From Granulosicoccus sp036478565 (lineage in GTDB: Bacteria > Pseudomonadota > Gammaproteobacteria > Granulosicoccales > Granulosicoccaceae), in the NCBI GenBank assembly GCA_965224525.1, contig OZ245050.1:744001-808000 (forward strand): 64,000 bases of DNA, given 5' to 3'. Position numbers and translations under genes: made by a program. Numbering within the stretch: the first letter of the stretch is position 1; each line of letters begins with the position of its first letter. Positions 52,917 to 61,637 of the stretch are shown here, piece by piece. The notes beneath the pieces were generated by a model. It had not been told where the DNA came from and searched no databases. It was given only the letters and a program-made list of their open reading frames with translations.

Positions 52917-53230
52917 GCACTTACTGTAACATGTAACGTATCGGGTTTCAATGCTGAAACTGTGCCTGATCCCTCGTATTGCACCTCCAAAGGTTAAACA
53001 TCAAAGTACAATAGCAATATTGAGAGTAGCCATGAATGAGTCGCCAGCGTTCTTGCGTGTGTCCAAGGGGGGGCGAGTATAAGCAAAGACTTCGCTGCCA
53101 CCGTCGCCAGACTCCGACGTGTTATATACGAAATACAATACTCGGCGGTCCTCGTTGCCACAGCATTACATCAAGCGCTTGAGTCGATTGTCGATTAGTT
53201 TGATTCAGATGATTTTTGGGATTAAATATT
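52917..53230. other. Non-coding stretch behind higB
   Basis: No supportable gene is present on either strand. Two TGTAAC direct repeats (about 52926-52938) lie just upstream of the higB start and may be the HigA operator. The rest is of mixed composition with a GC-rich, G-run-containing part near 53070-53080. Minus-strand frames through it have no family resemblance. Confidence 0.5.
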
Positions 53231-53344
53231 CCAGCGCTGTTTGCCGGACAAAGAAGATGTAGTCTGGTCGAATGATGCGCGAAATTTCCTATGGAGAGCC
53301 GGGCGCAGAAACAAGCCGCGATTGATGGTTTCTCCGTATTCGTT
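53231..53344. repeat. Repeat copy 2: degenerate hnr 3' end plus R2 element
   Basis: Bases 53231-53294 encode, in one frame, QRCLPDKEDVVWSNDARNFL, a diverged copy of the hnr C-terminus ERCLPGQEGVVWPNDARNFP at 51551-51617. The stop codon of hnr is not conserved; the frame runs on into the R2 element (53291-53344), which is also present at 52159-52214. It marks the right-hand edge of the GNAT/HigAB insert; 53345-53452 contains no gene before livH. Confidence 0.75.
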
Positions 53345-53452
53345 AGCAGCTCCAACAAGCCTTGTGATATTGTCTCAACAGGACTGGTGTGGTCTGGCTG
53401 GTCGTTCCCCAACGCGTAAACGGTAGAGTAGGCATGCGATGAGTACGGGCGT

Positions 53453-54463
53453 ATGAGACGATTTGTCGAGCACCATACCGTTTGGGCAATCGCTATTCTA
53501 TTGGCCTCCGTCATGTTTTTATGGATGGTATTTGCCGTGTGGCCGGAATGGCTGGTTAGTGCTATCGGACGGAAAAAAACCTTCGTTGGTACGTTTTTAA
53601 ATGGCGTCACACTGGGTGGTTTGTATTTTCTGGTGGCCAGTGGATTTACCCTGGTGTTCGGTTTGATGCGCAATGTGAATCTGGCGCACGGTTCGATGTA
53701 TCTGTTGGGTGGTTATATAGGCTATGAAGTGGCGGAAGCCAGTGGCAGTTGGTTTTTGGCGCTGGTTGTTGCATTTGTCGCGGTTGCGCTGGTTGGTATC
53801 CTGCTCCAGGTGTTGGTATTTCGTCGTATGGAAGGCGATGATCTACGCCAGACTCTGGTAACCATCGGTATTTCGATTGTTGCAGCTGACTTGATGCTGG
53901 CTTTCTGGGGTGGTAACACGTACCAGTTTCAACCACCGGATTGGTTGTACGGTACGATACAACTGCCCATAGTGTCGGTTATAAAATCCGATGGAAGCGC
54001 TGTTTTTATTAAGTACCCACTGTATCGATTCACCGTGCTTGGTGTCGCTGTGGCGGTTGGTATTGCCTTATGGTTGTTTCTCAACCGAACCAAAATAGGC
54101 ATGATGATCAGAGCAGGTGTCAACGACCGGGATATGCTGGCGGCTTCTGGTGTCAATGTGCAATTGATTTTTGCACTGGTGTTTGCTATTGGTGCGGGCC
54201 TGGCAGGTTTTGCGGGTGTAATCGGCGGCTCGGCCCTATCCATCTCGCCGGGTGAGGATATCCGGTATTTATTGGCCTCTTTAGTGGTGGTTATTGTTGG
54301 CGGGCTTGGCTCTATCAGTGGTGCGGCTATCGGTGCGTTGATTATTGGCTTGGCAGAACAGTTTGGTCTTGCGTACTTTCCAACCTATGGCGTGGTGTTA
54401 ACATTTTTAATTATGGTGGTGGTGCTTGCCGTTCGCCCTCAAGGCATTATGGGAGGACGATAA
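53453..54463 (+). CDS. Branched-chain amino-acid-type ABC transporter permease (LivH family)
   Basis: The 336-residue inner-membrane protein has an extra N-terminal transmembrane helix, then the LivH core: FLNGVTLGGLYFLVASGFTL, the LMRNVNLAHGSMYLLGGYIG signature, and TKIGMMIRAGVNDRDMLAASG, the coupling-loop region. At least eight hydrophobic segments are visible. It forms the importer channel with the LivM-like protein encoded three bases downstream. The import substrate is more likely the compound handled by the upstream Mo-hydroxylase/Hnr genes than leucine, but that rests on context. After the insert its expression must rely on a promoter in or near 53345-53452, or on read-through. Confidence 0.92.
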   Translation: MRRFVEHHTVWAIAILLASVMFLWMVFAVWPEWLVSAIGRKKTFVGTFLNGVTLGGLYFLVASGFTLVFGLMRNVNLAHGSMYLLGGYIGYEVAEASGSWFLALVVAFVAVALVGILLQVLVFRRMEGDDLRQTLVTIGISIVAADLMLAFWGGNTYQFQPPDWLYGTIQLPIVSVIKSDGSAVFIKYPLYRFTVLGVAVAVGIALWLFLNRTKIGMMIRAGVNDRDMLAASGVNVQLIFALVFAIGAGLAGFAGVIGGSALSISPGEDIRYLLASLVVVIVGGLGSISGAAIGALIIGLAEQFGLAYFPTYGVVLTFLIMVVVLAVRPQGIMGGR

Positions 54464-54466
54464 GGC

Positions 54467-55543
54467 ATGGATTCCGATCACCTGTCAGCAGAATCATTTA
54501 TATTTAAAAATCTTAACCCGGCGATTTATATAGTTGTCGCATTTCTACTGGTTTATCCTTTGTTTGCCAGCAATTATTTCATTTTTCAGATCGCTGCCTA
54601 TTCGCTGATCCTGGGCACAATCGCACTGTCATTGATGATGCTGGCAGGCTATGGCGGCATGGTCAGCCTGGCGCAGCTCAGCGCTGCTGGACTGGCCGGC
54701 TATTTAATGGCCATTCTCGGGCAAAACAGCTCGGATGTTATGGGGCTGGGCTGGCCCTGGTGGCTGGCTGTTATCGTTGCAATTCTCTCAGCGGCCTTGT
54801 TCAGTACTTTGGTGGGTGCGATAGCGGTTAGAACCGAAGGTATTTATACCATCATGATTACCCTGGCCATCGCCGTGGCATTTTTCTATTTCGCGCGCCA
54901 AAACTACGTGCTATTTAATGGTTTTACCGGTTACGCGGGTATATTGCCGCCTACGTTGTTTGGCATAAACTGGCGCGATCCGATACCTTTTTATTATCTG
55001 TCCCTGTTTGTAGCCAGCGGTTTTTTTGGCGCTGTTCTATACAGTTCGCGCTCCACCTTTGGCTTGAGCTTACAAGCCATACGTGACAATCCACGCCGCA
55101 TGCGCGCTCTGGGATACAACACCTCGATGCACCGCATCGCCGCGTTTTTCTTTTCCGGAGTAATTGCGGGCACAGCGGGCGTTTTACTGGTCTGGTTCAA
55201 TACCCGAATCTCGCCAGGGTCTATCGGTGTCGATGTTGTGATCGATATTCTGGTTATCGCAGTGGTCGGTGGTATGCGTCATCCTATTGGCCCATTTCTC
55301 GGTGCACTTGCTTTTGTCTTGTTGCAAAACTTTGCCATCGATCTGATTGATCGAGAACGCTTTAACACAGTGATTGGCACGGTGTTTCTGTTGGTGGTGC
55401 TGTTCTCACCCGATGGCATTCTGGGGATTTGGCAAGCACTGATTCGCAAGCTGAAACTGGCACGACAGGGAAATCATTCGCAGAGCCGACAGAGCGTTAC
55501 TGGTTCATCGGATGCAACATCAACAGATTCAACACAAGCCTAG
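54467..55543 (+). CDS. Branched-chain amino-acid-type ABC transporter permease (LivM family)
   Basis: The 358-residue protein shows LivM features: LSLMMLAGYGGMVSLAQLSAAGLAGY near residue 50, a long second half with SRSTFGLSLQAIRDNPRRMRALGYN (coupling helix with the EAA-like loop), and GTAGVLLVWFNTRISPGSIG. About ten hydrophobic segments are seen. The C-terminal tail after the last helix is polar and rich in serine, threonine and glutamine. The stop codon directly abuts the LivG-like start at 55544. Confidence 0.92.
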   Translation: MDSDHLSAESFIFKNLNPAIYIVVAFLLVYPLFASNYFIFQIAAYSLILGTIALSLMMLAGYGGMVSLAQLSAAGLAGYLMAILGQNSSDVMGLGWPWWLAVIVAILSAALFSTLVGAIAVRTEGIYTIMITLAIAVAFFYFARQNYVLFNGFTGYAGILPPTLFGINWRDPIPFYYLSLFVASGFFGAVLYSSRSTFGLSLQAIRDNPRRMRALGYNTSMHRIAAFFFSGVIAGTAGVLLVWFNTRISPGSIGVDVVIDILVIAVVGGMRHPIGPFLGALAFVLLQNFAIDLIDRERFNTVIGTVFLLVVLFSPDGILGIWQALIRKLKLARQGNHSQSRQSVTGSSDATSTDSTQA

Positions 55544-56359
55544 ATGCAACAGACAAGCACACCAGCGACACCCGGAATCGATGCCTTGTCCCGGTTGCAA
55601 AGTGCCGGTCGATACGCATTGGAACTGGAAGCGGTGAGTCGTCATTTTGGTGCATTGGTAGCACTGGCTGATATCAATATTACGCTTGAAGCCGGTGAAC
55701 GACGCGCGGTACTGGGATCAAACGGTGCCGGTAAAACCACTCTGTTTAATGCAATTACCGGCGATTTTTTACCGACGACCGGCAGTGTGCGTTTGTTTGG
55801 CGAAGATGTGACTGACCTTCCCAGTCATGAGCGAATTCGTCGTGGCTTACGGCGAACTTATCAGATTTCCTTGTTATTTGGAGGCCTGAGCGTCATCGAT
55901 AATGTCTATCTGGCGTGTCGCGGCCAAAGACGCGGTCGCTACTCACTGCGCCGCACCAAGCGTGATGACAGTTCCATGCATTTAGCAGAAACGCTGATCG
56001 CTGCAGTCTTCCTGGAGGATGTCCGTCACTCACTGGTGGCAGAACTTAGTTATGGTCAACAGCGTCAGCTTGAAATAGCCCTGGCTTTGGCCGGTGCTCC
56101 TCGACTGATTCTGTTCGATGAACCCGCGGCGGGTCTATCCCCGGTTGAGCGTTCGGGGTTGGTCGAGATCCTGCAAGCGCTGCCAAAACACATCGCATAC
56201 ATTATTATTGAACATGATATGGACGTTGCCTTGCGCGTTGTTGAAAGCGTGACGATGATGCACAACGGCCGTATTTTCAAAGAAGGTACGCCAGAGGAAA
56301 TTGAAAACGATCCTGAAGTTCAGGAGCTGTATCTCGGGCAGGGCCATGGCGCGGACTAA
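55544..56359 (+). CDS. ABC transporter ATP-binding protein (LivG family)
   Basis: The 271-residue ATPase has Walker A LGSNGAGKTTLFNAI, a Q-loop region RTYQISLLFGGLSVID, signature ELSYGQQRQLEIALAL, Walker B LILFDEPAAGLSPVER and the switch histidine in IIIEHDMDVAL. This is the LivG pattern (RTYQ, LSYGQQR). It powers the importer with the LivF domain of the next gene, whose start lies 14 bases before its stop. Confidence 0.94.
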   Translation: MQQTSTPATPGIDALSRLQSAGRYALELEAVSRHFGALVALADINITLEAGERRAVLGSNGAGKTTLFNAITGDFLPTTGSVRLFGEDVTDLPSHERIRRGLRRTYQISLLFGGLSVIDNVYLACRGQRRGRYSLRRTKRDDSSMHLAETLIAAVFLEDVRHSLVAELSYGQQRQLEIALALAGAPRLILFDEPAAGLSPVERSGLVEILQALPKHIAYIIIEHDMDVALRVVESVTMMHNGRIFKEGTPEEIENDPEVQELYLGQGHGAD

Positions 56360-58727
56360 TCCATCTCGCAGCGGCGACGTATCCACCCTGGCTATTCGTG
56401 ATTTACACGTTTATTACGGACAATCACATGCGCTGCAAGGTGTCGACTTAACCCTTGATCACGGCGTGCACGCCGTCATTGGCCGTAATGGCATGGGTAA
56501 AACCACCTTGTGCAATGCGATCATGGGGTTGTTACCGGTGCAGCGTGGCTCGATCCGTTTTAATTCAAAGGAACTGGTTGGATTACCACCCTACAAAATT
56601 GCCGGCAAAGGTATTGGCTATACACCGCAGGGGCGGCGCTTGTGGCCGGATTTATCGGTACATGAACATTTAGCCTTGTCACAAAAACCCGGTGGATCCT
56701 GGACGAGCGAACGCATCTATGACACGTTCCCGCGGTTGGCTGAACGGCGGCGTAATGGTGCAGCGCAGTTGTCCGGTGGCGAACAGCAAATGCTGGCCAT
56801 CTCCCGAGCACTTTTGCAGGATCCTCGGCTACTGATACTGGATGAACCCACCGAAGGTCTGGCACCGGTAATAGTCGATCATCTACAGCGCCTGCTGGCC
56901 GACCTGGCTGCCCAACAGGATGTCGCCGTACTGTTAATCGAACAGAATATCGCGGTAGCGACTTCCATCTCGGAAGATGTGGCCATTATGGTGAACGGGC
57001 GCATTGATCGAGTTATGCCATCTGTGCAACTGGCCGCTGATCGCACATTGCAAGAGCGACTATTGGGTGTCGGTCGGCATTCGCATGAGCCTGCAGAAAT
57101 AATAAACGGGCAATCAGTACCCGATAATGAACCCGAACAGACCACCGCCATGTCTGCGCCAGGCCCATCAACTGCAGCTGCAAACCAGCAGAAGACATCT
57201 GAGGATGCGAAAGCAGCCGATCAATTTTTCGTTCCGGCGACAAGGTGGTCACGTGAGTCATGGGTTGATCGTCAACCAACCCGGCAGCAAAATGGTACGG
57301 ACGAAACAACCGATGCGCAGCAAGTGCCCTTTAGTCAAATACCCATGCCGCTAACTGATTCATCGGGAGAACGCGCCGCACCTGCTTCATCAGGTAAACC
57401 TGTATCCACCGCGGCATTACTCTCGACTGTGACATCAACGGCGACAACAGTTGCTGGCGCTATTTCACCCGCGCAATTTTCCGCTTCATCCAACACCATC
57501 CTGGTGGCTGGCACTTTCGATACCAAGGCGATTGAACTTGGCTATATACGCGATCAAATAAGTGCTCGGGGGTTGCGTGTCAAGACGGTGGATTTGTCCA
57601 CGTCAGGTCAACCTTCGTCTGCTGATATACCACCGCATATGCTGGCCTCCTACCATTCGGGCGGTGCCAATGCGGTATTCACTAACGAACGCGGTGCGTC
57701 AATTCGCGAAATGTCTATAGCGTTAGCGGCCTGGATAGTTCGGCAGCGCGATATTGCGGGCATCATCTCTGCCGGTGGCTCCGGTGCTACTGCGCTGGCA
57801 ACACCGGCTATGCGTGCTTTGCCCGTGGGTTTGCCAAAGCTGATGGTGTCCACCCTGGCCTCCGGAGATGTTGCGCAGTATGTCGGGCCGGTGGATATCA
57901 CCATGATGTATTCGGTTACTGATGTTCAAGGTTTAAATCAGATTTCCAGGCAAGTGCTGGCCAACGCTGCCAATGCCATCGCTGGCATGGTCGAGGCGAA
58001 CCAGAAAAACGCTGTGAAAGCTGCCATGGTTGAACAAAAACCGGGTCTTGGGCTCACCATGTTTGGCGTTACTACAACAGCGATCCAGCAGATCACCAGT
58101 CAGCTGCAGGATCAATACGAATGCATGGTCTTTCATGCGACCGGTACCGGTGGTCGGTCAATGGAGAAACTGGTCGACAGTGGTGTGCTGACAGCAGCGA
58201 TTGATCTGACTACCACCGAAATCTGCGACATGATGATGGGTGGATTTTTTGCCGCTGATGAGGATCGGTTTGGTGCCTTTATTCGAACAGGTATACCGTA
58301 TGTGGGGTCGGTGGGTGCGCTGGATATGGTTAATTTCCTGTCGCCAGAGACGGTGCCAGCGCGCTACAAAGACAGAACCTTTGTGGAACACAATCCCCAG
58401 GTTACTTTGATGCGCACCACTGCTGATGAAAACGCCCGCATGGGTGAATGGATAGCCGAACGGTTAAACAAAATGAACGGGCCGGTTCGGTTTTTACTGC
58501 CCGAAGGTGGCGTATCGGCGCTGGATGCTCCAGATCAGGCTTTTTATGATCCGGCGGCTGACGCAGCATTATTCGATGCCATTAGCCAACGATTTGAGAC
58601 TACCGCCAATCGCCAATTGATTCGGATACCGCATCACATCAATGCACCGGCATTTGCAACGGCTGCGATAGCTCACCTGGAAGACATTCAACCCGCGCAA
58701 CAGGGAGCACGCTATGCCCGCCATTGA
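56346..58727 (+). CDS. Fusion of a LivF-type ATPase and a Tm-1-like (UPF0261) domain
   Basis: The 793-residue protein starts at ATG 56346 inside the end of livG. Residues 12-235 form a LivF ATPase: Walker A GRNGMGKTTLCNA near 46, signature LSGGEQQMLAISRAL, Walker B LLILDEPTEGL. A long, low-complexity linker (about 236-384; many Ala, Ser, Thr, Gln, Pro) leads to a complete Tm-1/UPF0261 domain (about 385-793) with ILVAGTFDTKAIELGYIRDQ, SAGGSGATALATPAM and MMYSVTDVQGLNQIS. UPF0261 proteins usually stand alone, next to the TIM-barrel gene that follows here. The fusion ties the importer ATPase to a nucleotide-binding domain of unknown activity. Confidence 0.9.
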   Translation: MARTNPSRSGDVSTLAIRDLHVYYGQSHALQGVDLTLDHGVHAVIGRNGMGKTTLCNAIMGLLPVQRGSIRFNSKELVGLPPYKIAGKGIGYTPQGRRLWPDLSVHEHLALSQKPGGSWTSERIYDTFPRLAERRRNGAAQLSGGEQQMLAISRALLQDPRLLILDEPTEGLAPVIVDHLQRLLADLAAQQDVAVLLIEQNIAVATSISEDVAIMVNGRIDRVMPSVQLAADRTLQERLLGVGRHSHEPAEIINGQSVPDNEPEQTTAMSAPGPSTAAANQQKTSEDAKAADQFFVPATRWSRESWVDRQPTRQQNGTDETTDAQQVPFSQIPMPLTDSSGERAAPASSGKPVSTAALLSTVTSTATTVAGAISPAQFSASSNTILVAGTFDTKAIELGYIRDQISARGLRVKTVDLSTSGQPSSADIPPHMLASYHSGGANAVFTNERGASIREMSIALAAWIVRQRDIAGIISAGGSGATALATPAMRALPVGLPKLMVSTLASGDVAQYVGPVDITMMYSVTDVQGLNQISRQVLANAANAIAGMVEANQKNAVKAAMVEQKPGLGLTMFGVTTTAIQQITSQLQDQYECMVFHATGTGGRSMEKLVDSGVLTAAIDLTTTEICDMMMGGFFAADEDRFGAFIRTGIPYVGSVGALDMVNFLSPETVPARYKDRTFVEHNPQVTLMRTTADENARMGEWIAERLNKMNGPVRFLLPEGGVSALDAPDQAFYDPAADAALFDAISQRFETTANRQLIRIPHHINAPAFATAAIAHLEDIQPAQQGARYARH

Positions 58728-59553
58728 ACGTCAAACGCTGCTCGCCAAATTTCAGGACATGAAACAGCGTGGTATACCCATTATCGGCGGCGGTGCGGGT
58801 ACCGGTCTATCGGCAAAATGTGAGGAGGCCGGTGGCATTCACCTCATTGTTATTTATAACTCAGGTCGCTACCGGATGGCTGGTCGAGGTTCTTTATCCG
58901 GGCTGATGGCATACGGTAACGCCAACGACGTTGTGGTCGAGATGGCACAGGAGGTATTACCCGTGGTAAAGCATACGCCGGTGTTGGCTGGCGTTAATGG
59001 TACCGATCCTTTTTGCCTGTTTGATCATTATCTGGATCATCTAAAGGCCATTGGATTCTCCGGCGTACAGAATTTTCCGACGGTCGGTTTGATTGACGGA
59101 AACTTTCGCGCTAATCTGGAAGAGACTGGCATGTCCTATCAGCAAGAGGTTGAGATGATTCGGCTGGCACATAACAAAGACATGCTCACCACCCCTTATG
59201 TGTTCAACGAAGACGAAGCGCGAGCGATGGCAGAGGCGGGCGCTGACATTATCGTCTGCCACATGGGATTGACAACCGGTGGGTCAATCGGCGCTGAAAC
59301 TGGCTTAACGCTTGAACAGTGCCCGGCACTTGTGGACAAATGGTCTAAAGCTGCGTTAGAAATCAGGCCCGATACCATTATTCTGGTGCACGGCGGGCCG
59401 GTTGCGATGCCGGCCGATGCTGAATACGTCTTGCAGAATACTCAAAACTGCCACGGATTTTATGGCGCCTCTTCGATGGAAAGGTTGCCAACAGAAACTG
59501 CCTTGACTGAACAGACAAAAGCGTTTGTCAGTATCAGTAACGGTAAAAGCTGA
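58714..59553 (+). CDS. Phosphoenolpyruvate hydrolase-family TIM-barrel protein
   Basis: The 279-residue protein matches the PEP_hydrolase family (COG5564), the usual partner of UPF0261 domains; the tomato Tm-1 resistance protein fuses the same two domains. Motifs are IPIIGGGAGTGLSAKCEE, RMAGRGSLSGLMAYGNAN, VLAGVNGTDPF and HMGLTTGGSIGAE, which line a barrel of the PEP-mutase/isocitrate-lyase type. Enzymatic activity is not established. Its start overlaps the fusion gene by 14 bases, so translation is coupled and the products probably form a complex. Confidence 0.9.
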   Translation: MPAIERQTLLAKFQDMKQRGIPIIGGGAGTGLSAKCEEAGGIHLIVIYNSGRYRMAGRGSLSGLMAYGNANDVVVEMAQEVLPVVKHTPVLAGVNGTDPFCLFDHYLDHLKAIGFSGVQNFPTVGLIDGNFRANLEETGMSYQQEVEMIRLAHNKDMLTTPYVFNEDEARAMAEAGADIIVCHMGLTTGGSIGAETGLTLEQCPALVDKWSKAALEIRPDTIILVHGGPVAMPADAEYVLQNTQNCHGFYGASSMERLPTETALTEQTKAFVSISNGKS

Positions 59554-59569
59554 GAACAGAGAGAACAAA

Positions 59570-61195
59570 ATGACAGGCGATCTGATCGGACCCATCATTC
59601 TTTGGCTTATCGTAGCGATATTATTCATTGCTGCGGTCGCCTATCTTTTCAGCTGGTTATATCACCGCACCAGCAAAGAGGTAGCCTTTGTGCGCACTGG
59701 CATGGGTGGGGAGACGGTTGTTATAAACGGCGGTGCATTGGTTTTGCCGATTGTTCACGAAATAACCCCGGTCAGCTTGAACGTGGTGCGTGTACAGGTA
59801 AAACGAATTCGTGAGCAGGCGGTTATTTCCCGAGATCGGTTGCGGGTCGATATTGAAGCCGAATTTTTTGTCCGTGTCATTCAGGAACCCGTGGCTGTGG
59901 CTGCTGCGGCCTCGACACTGGGCCGTAAAACTCTCGAGTCTGACGGTTTTGATGATTTGTTATCTGGCAAGTTTATCAGCGCCCTGCGCTCTGTGGCCGC
60001 TGAGATGTCGCTCGATGAAATGCATGAAAATCGCGCCGCTTATGTAACCAAGGTCGAGGAACGCGCTGCCGAGGCGCTGGCACGAAATGGACTGGAGCTT
60101 GAATCAGTGGCGATTACCGATCTGGATCAAACCGACCTTGAATTTTTTAAACCTGCCAATCGATTTGATGCGGAAGGATTAACCCAGTTGGTAGAAACTA
60201 TTGAAACCCGCCGTAAAATGCGCAATGACATTGAGCAGTCATCGGTAGTTGCCATTCGCGCGCGTAACCTGGAAGCTGAACAGGAAACTTTAAAACTGGA
60301 GCAAATAAGTGAAGGGTCACGCTTAAACCAGGAGCGTGAACTAGAGATCATGCGAGCTGAACAACGGGCCGAAATTACGCGCACTCGTTCAAACAACGAA
60401 GCGCTGGCGGAAAGCGCCAGAATTCAAAATGAACAAGCCACACGCGAACTGGAAATTGCTCGCCAGCGTACGGTGCAGGAGTCGGAAATAAAGGCACAGG
60501 AAGAGGTTGAGATAGTGCGCATCGTTCAGCAACAGGCGTTGGAGTCATCGCGCATTGTGTCGGATGCTCAACTACAGCAGGCGCGTAGTGAAAATCAAAT
60601 TGCGGTATTGCAAAAGCAATCCGAGGAAGCCAAAACACGTATTGAAACCGAGGGCCTGCACGCAAGGGTAGTGGCTGCGGAGGAGGCGGTCGTCACCTTA
60701 CGGGAGACCGTGATCGCGGAACGAACGGCTACCGTGGATAAATTACTGGCTGAAAAGGATGCCGACAATGCTCGTATTTCCGCCGAAGCCGACAAGGTCA
60801 AGGCAGCCGTGGCTGCTGAAGGAGAACGCCTGTCCAATGAGGCGGACAATATCCTCAGCGAGGATGCACGGGCTGCCAGACTTCGAGCGCAAATGATTGA
60901 CAGACTGGAGGGTATTGTGCGTGAAAGTGTCAAGCCGATGAAAAACATTGAAGGGATAAAGATTTTGCATGTTGATGGACTCGGCGGTAACAGTGGTGGT
61001 GGCACACGTTCACCCACAGACGAGGTGATCGAAAGTGCGCTTCGCTATCGAGCCCAGGCACCATTGATAGACGAAATGTTGAAAGAGATTGGTGTAGAGA
61101 ATCCAGGTGTCTCTCGAATGGGCGACATTTTCCGCTCGGCAAAGGATGTACAAAGTATCGCGGACAATCAGAATAAAACCAAAAAGGACGACTGA
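59570..61195 (+). CDS. Flotillin-like band-7 membrane protein (YqiK type)
   Basis: The 541-residue protein has one N-terminal membrane helix (IGPIILWLIVAILFIAAVAY), a band-7/SPFH domain (KEVAFVRTGMGGETVVINGG to about residue 190), then a long heptad-rich coiled coil (about 210-470, many E-A-E-x-x repeats) and a short C-terminal domain. Flotillins organise membrane microdomains and can scaffold transporters. ATG 59570 follows the TIM-barrel gene by 16 bases; a longer frame to 59525 is not needed. Placement within a transport and catabolic operon is unusual and suggests a scaffold for the importer. Confidence 0.92.
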   Translation: MTGDLIGPIILWLIVAILFIAAVAYLFSWLYHRTSKEVAFVRTGMGGETVVINGGALVLPIVHEITPVSLNVVRVQVKRIREQAVISRDRLRVDIEAEFFVRVIQEPVAVAAAASTLGRKTLESDGFDDLLSGKFISALRSVAAEMSLDEMHENRAAYVTKVEERAAEALARNGLELESVAITDLDQTDLEFFKPANRFDAEGLTQLVETIETRRKMRNDIEQSSVVAIRARNLEAEQETLKLEQISEGSRLNQERELEIMRAEQRAEITRTRSNNEALAESARIQNEQATRELEIARQRTVQESEIKAQEEVEIVRIVQQQALESSRIVSDAQLQQARSENQIAVLQKQSEEAKTRIETEGLHARVVAAEEAVVTLRETVIAERTATVDKLLAEKDADNARISAEADKVKAAVAAEGERLSNEADNILSEDARAARLRAQMIDRLEGIVRESVKPMKNIEGIKILHVDGLGGNSGGGTRSPTDEVIESALRYRAQAPLIDEMLKEIGVENPGVSRMGDIFRSAKDVQSIADNQNKTKKDD

Positions 61196-61197
61196 CT

Positions 61198-61635
61198 ATG
61201 AGCCAGGTCTTTACATCAACCGTTATTCCGACCACGGCGGAACAACTGTGGGCCGTGGTTCGGGACTTTAATGGATTGCCCGATTGGCATCCTGTTGTGG
61301 CCAGTAGCTGTATTGAAGGTGATGCAAGGGCTGACCAAATCGGTTGCATTCGCGCATTCAACCTACAGGACGGCGGGTTTATTCGTGAAAAATTACTGGC
61401 CTTGTCTGACTACGACTACAGCTGCAGTTATTCAATACTGGAAAGCCCGATGGGCGTTGAAAACTACATCGCAAGCTTCAAGCTCATACCGATTACCGAT
61501 GGCAACAGGTGTTACGCAGAATGGACTGCCGAATTTGATTGCGCGGAAGAGGCGGAAGCCGAATTGATCGACACCATCGGCAATAAAGTCTTTCAGGCAG
61601 GCTTTGATGCCTTAAAAGAGCGATTTAAGGAATAA
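61198..61635 (+). CDS. SRPBCC (START/Bet v1-like) ligand-binding protein
   Basis: The 145-residue protein has the SRPBCC plan: STVIPTTAEQLWAVVRDFNG with the DFNGLPDWHPVV helix, a beta sheet, and a long C-terminal helix (LIDTIGNKVFQAGFDALKERF). Members bind hydrophobic ligands or act as cyclases. It is two bases after the flotillin-like gene and two bases before the SRPBCC-oxidoreductase fusion, whose first domain is its paralogue (DFN-x-x-x-x-WHP, GLSD, AGFDA shared). No catalytic residue can be named. Confidence 0.88.
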   Translation: MSQVFTSTVIPTTAEQLWAVVRDFNGLPDWHPVVASSCIEGDARADQIGCIRAFNLQDGGFIREKLLALSDYDYSCSYSILESPMGVENYIASFKLIPITDGNRCYAEWTAEFDCAEEAEAELIDTIGNKVFQAGFDALKERFKE

Positions 61636-61637
61636 CC

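Noticed and set aside
53122..53673. 183-codon minus-strand frame across the hnr tail copy and livH start
   Set aside because: It is antisense to livH and to the hnr tail, and its product has no family resemblance.
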